From Tenacibaculum agarivorans (GTDB taxonomy: Bacteria; Bacteroidota; Bacteroidia; Flavobacteriales; Flavobacteriaceae): a stretch of DNA of 64,000 bases. Position 1 is the first letter of the stretch. Each line of letters starts with the position of its first letter. The stretch covers positions 186,001 to 250,000 of the forward strand of contig NZ_MSMP01000002.1 of the NCBI RefSeq assembly GCF_001936575.1. Direction: 5' to 3'. The position numbers and the translations under genes are program-made. The notes below the pieces were generated by a model. It did no database searches. It was not told where the DNA came from and was given only the letters and a program-made list of their open reading frames with translations. Shown here piece by piece: positions 62,200 to 64,000 of the stretch.

Positions 62200-63360
62200 A
62201 TGAAAATATTAGCTATAGATGACCAAAAACTGGTATTAATTCCCTTAGAAAATAGATTGAAAGAATTAGGCTATGAAGTCTATTCTGAAACCGACCCTAA
62301 AAAAGGAATTGAATTGTTTGACACCATTGATCCTGATTTAGTAATTGTTGACATAAACATGCCAAACATCCCAGGTATTGAAGTCGTAAAGTACATTCGA
62401 AAAGAAAAGAATTCTAAAACACCTATCATGGTATTATCAGGTAATACTGATGATAAAATGATTTCTAATGGTTTTGAGCTAGGTATAGACGATTACATGA
62501 AAAAGCCTTTAAGTTTAAATGAAGTATATGCTAGAGTTAAACGATTAATAGGAGCTCCAGATGTAGGAGATAACTTAAAAGAATATACGGGGGAAGAAAT
62601 TATACAGGAAAGATGTGTAGGAGTGGTTATACCCTGTTATAATGAAGAAAAAAGATTGTTGAGCGAAGAGTTTACCAATTTTATAGATAAACATACAGGG
62701 TATCATCTATGTTTTGTAAATGATGGAAGTAAAGATAAAACATTGGAAGTTTTACATGCACTTAGAAAAGGAAGAGAAGACTTTATTACCGTTTATGATT
62801 GTGAAAAAAATGGAGGTAAGGCTGAAGCAGTAAGACAAGGAATGTTACATATGTTAAAAGATGAAGGATTAGATTACATAGGTTTTTTAGATGCTGATTT
62901 ATCGACAGATCTAAGGGATTTTGATGATTTAGTTTCTACTATTGAAAATTCAGATTATAAAATTGTTAGCGGTTCTAGAATAAGCAGAATGGGAGCTAAC
63001 ATTACCAAAGAATCTGCAAGAAAAATTATTAGTCAGACGATTAATTTTATCATAAGAAAAATTCTTTCAATGGATTTTAAAGATACCCAATGTGGGGCTA
63101 AAATTTTTCATAGAGATGTGATTGAAATTTCTTTTAAAGATAAATTTGTATCTAAGTGGATTTTTGATGTAGAAATCTTTAGAAGAGTAACATTACATTA
63201 TGGATTAGATAAAGCAAGGCAAATGTTGTGCGAGCAACCGTTAAAAAGATGGATTCATGCCGATGGTTCTAAATTATCGATGAAAGACTCTTTCAAAATT
63301 ATTATGCAATTAGGGCAAATCGCCTGGCATTATAATGGTAAAAGAAAACGAATTGCGTAA
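62200..63360 (+). CDS. Response-regulator receiver fused to a GT2 (DPM1-like) glycosyltransferase
   Basis: The 386-residue protein has an N-terminal receiver domain (about 1-122) with phospho-acceptor D51 (LVIVDINMPN), LSGN at the Thr/Ser switch and K at MKKPL. A family 2 glycosyltransferase follows (about 140-386): VVIPCYNEEKRL, FVNDGSKDKT, KNGGKAEAVRQGM and the metal-binding FLDADLSTD. No C-terminal membrane helices are present, so it resembles dolichol/polyprenyl-phosphate sugar synthases rather than processive synthases. The inference is that phosphorylation of the receiver gates synthesis of a lipid-linked sugar used by the divergent GT-C-like protein. The 179-bp divergent gap lacks a clear promoter. 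Confidence 0.88.
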   Translation: MKILAIDDQKLVLIPLENRLKELGYEVYSETDPKKGIELFDTIDPDLVIVDINMPNIPGIEVVKYIRKEKNSKTPIMVLSGNTDDKMISNGFELGIDDYMKKPLSLNEVYARVKRLIGAPDVGDNLKEYTGEEIIQERCVGVVIPCYNEEKRLLSEEFTNFIDKHTGYHLCFVNDGSKDKTLEVLHALRKGREDFITVYDCEKNGGKAEAVRQGMLHMLKDEGLDYIGFLDADLSTDLRDFDDLVSTIENSDYKIVSGSRISRMGANITKESARKIISQTINFIIRKILSMDFKDTQCGAKIFHRDVIEISFKDKFVSKWIFDVEIFRRVTLHYGLDKARQMLCEQPLKRWIHADGSKLSMKDSFKIIMQLGQIAWHYNGKRKRIA

Positions 63361-63616
63361 ATAAGGATCAGAAACAATTCTTGTCTTCACGAATAGCGTA
63401 ATTTATGGAGTAACAAATTCATTTATTTCTTTCAATTTATCATTTTATTTTAAGATTATAATAGGCAGATAGATTGCTTCGCTCCACTGTGTTTTGCTCT
63501 CAAAGACACTCGGTTGTTATTAAGAGTTAGCAGTTTCTAGTATTTCGGTTGATTTCTCTGTTCCAAGTCATACACTAATCACTGATAATTGATAACTGCT
63601 CACTGATAAAACTGCT
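63361..63616. other. Intergenic region with degenerate repeats
   Basis: This 256-bp gap carries a GCAGATAGATTGCTTCG motif resembling one near 53059, and short TCACTGATAA/TGATAACTG repeats near 63574-63610. No gene is seen. Confidence 0.4.
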
Positions 63617-64000
63617 CTATCCACCATATTTCTCGATAATTTCCTTTTTACTATTTACTTGTAATTTGTCGTAGATATTTCGGGTGTGTGTTTTAATGGT
63701 ATTAACAGATAAAAATAATTCCTCAGCAATAGAAGCATAACTTTTACCTTTAGCAAGAAGTGTTAGTATTTCATTTTCTCTCTCTGTAAGGTTTTTTTCA
63801 TTGGGAGTTTGAAAAGATTCCACAACTTTTCTAGCAATATTACTACTCATTGGTGCTCCTCCATGATAGGCTTGGTTTAATGCATTTATTAATTCTTGAG
63901 GTGTAGTGTTCTTATTTAAATAACCAACAGCACCTACACATAAAGCATCAAAAACAAATTTTGAATTTTCATGAACAGAAATAATAATAGGAAGCACGTT
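63617..64000 (-). CDS. NarL/LuxR-type response regulator, partial (5' end beyond the window)
   Basis: The frame runs to the window edge, so only the C-terminal ~127 residues are present. They include the end of a receiver domain (VHENSKFVFDALCVGAVGYLNKNTTPQEL, shown here in part, with the conserved Lys replaced or shifted in LNKNTT). A complete LuxR HTH follows (LTERENEILTLLAKGKSYAS, then VNTIKTHTRNIYDKLQV). The phospho-acceptor Asp would lie beyond the edge. A GTG at 63997 is probably internal rather than the start. The partner kinase is not in the window. Confidence 0.85.
   Translation of the reverse strand, partial: NVLPIIISVHENSKFVFDALCVGAVGYLNKNTTPQELINALNQAYHGGAPMSSNIARKVVESFQTPNEKNLTERENEILTLLAKGKSYASIAEELFLSVNTIKTHTRNIYDKLQVNSKKEIIEKYGG

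Noticed and set aside
63541..63616. Short TGATAACTG-like repeats as an attachment site
   Set aside because: They are short, degenerate, and not accompanied by an integrase or a tRNA. They look like low-complexity intergenic repeats.

Overview
The window looks like a chromosomal segment of a marine, algal-glycan-degrading member of the Bacteroidetes, most likely family Flavobacteriaceae. The evidence is strongly AT-rich DNA, a SusC/SusD pair, many lipoproteins with short lipoboxes, a type IX secretion C-terminal domain, TANNTTTG-like promoter elements, few Shine-Dalgarno sequences, and sensor proteins typical of the phylum. No rRNA, tRNA, CRISPR array, transposase or phage gene was seen. Genus is not assigned.

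Layout. (1) 0.1-5.0 kb: a TPR/AraC-type membrane regulator, a secreted protein with a T9SS sorting domain, and two small unknown lipoproteins. (2) 5.2-24.1 kb: a beta-1,3-glucan (laminarin-type) locus. It has a one-component beta-propeller/Y_Y_Y/LuxR sensor, an outer-membrane protein joining a TIM-barrel glycosidase to a beta-barrel, two surface glycan-binding lipoproteins, a GH16 lipoprotein, a large cytoplasmic GH94/GH149-like phosphorylase, a GH17 lipoprotein, a GPH/MFS transporter fused to a GH17 domain, and a free paralogue of that GH17 domain. It has no SusC/SusD pair. (3) 24.2-44.6 kb: galT and galK on the minus strand, a Nudix-type and a GntR-type regulator, then susC, susD, a VCBS/ASPIC-UnbV lipoprotein, a cytoplasmic GH36-like alpha-galactosidase, an SSS sodium symporter, a single-chain glycerol kinase/glycerol-3-phosphate dehydrogenase fusion, and a PAP2/vanadium-haloperoxidase-like lipoprotein. 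Read together, these genes predict uptake of an alpha-galactosyl-glycerol such as floridoside or isofloridoside, cytoplasmic cleavage, and routing of galactose to the Leloir pathway and glycerol to DHAP.

(4) 44.7-52.9 kb: a PLP enzyme on the minus strand, then a signalling cluster: CheY-like regulator, a decayed copy of that regulator, H-NOX, PAS histidine kinase, FIST (NosP-like) sensor, second histidine kinase, Hpt and a LytTR response regulator. This looks like a dual nitric-oxide-sensing phosphorelay. (5) 53.1-63.4 kb: a probable exopolysaccharide or glycan export region. It holds a TPR/beta-barrel outer-membrane protein, a STAS protein, a membrane-anchored GH5-like enzyme, an Ig-like exported protein, a GT-C-like membrane protein, and a response-regulator receiver fused to a DPM1-like GT2. 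Two copies of a ~175-bp palindromic element bracket the TPR/beta-barrel and STAS genes. (6) The right edge cuts a NarL-type response regulator.

The most interesting systems are the galactosyl-glycerol locus with its GlpK-GlpD fusion, the SusCD-less beta-glucan locus with its transporter-hydrolase fusion, and the dual NO-sensor operon. All functions are inferred from sequence reading; no database search was run.
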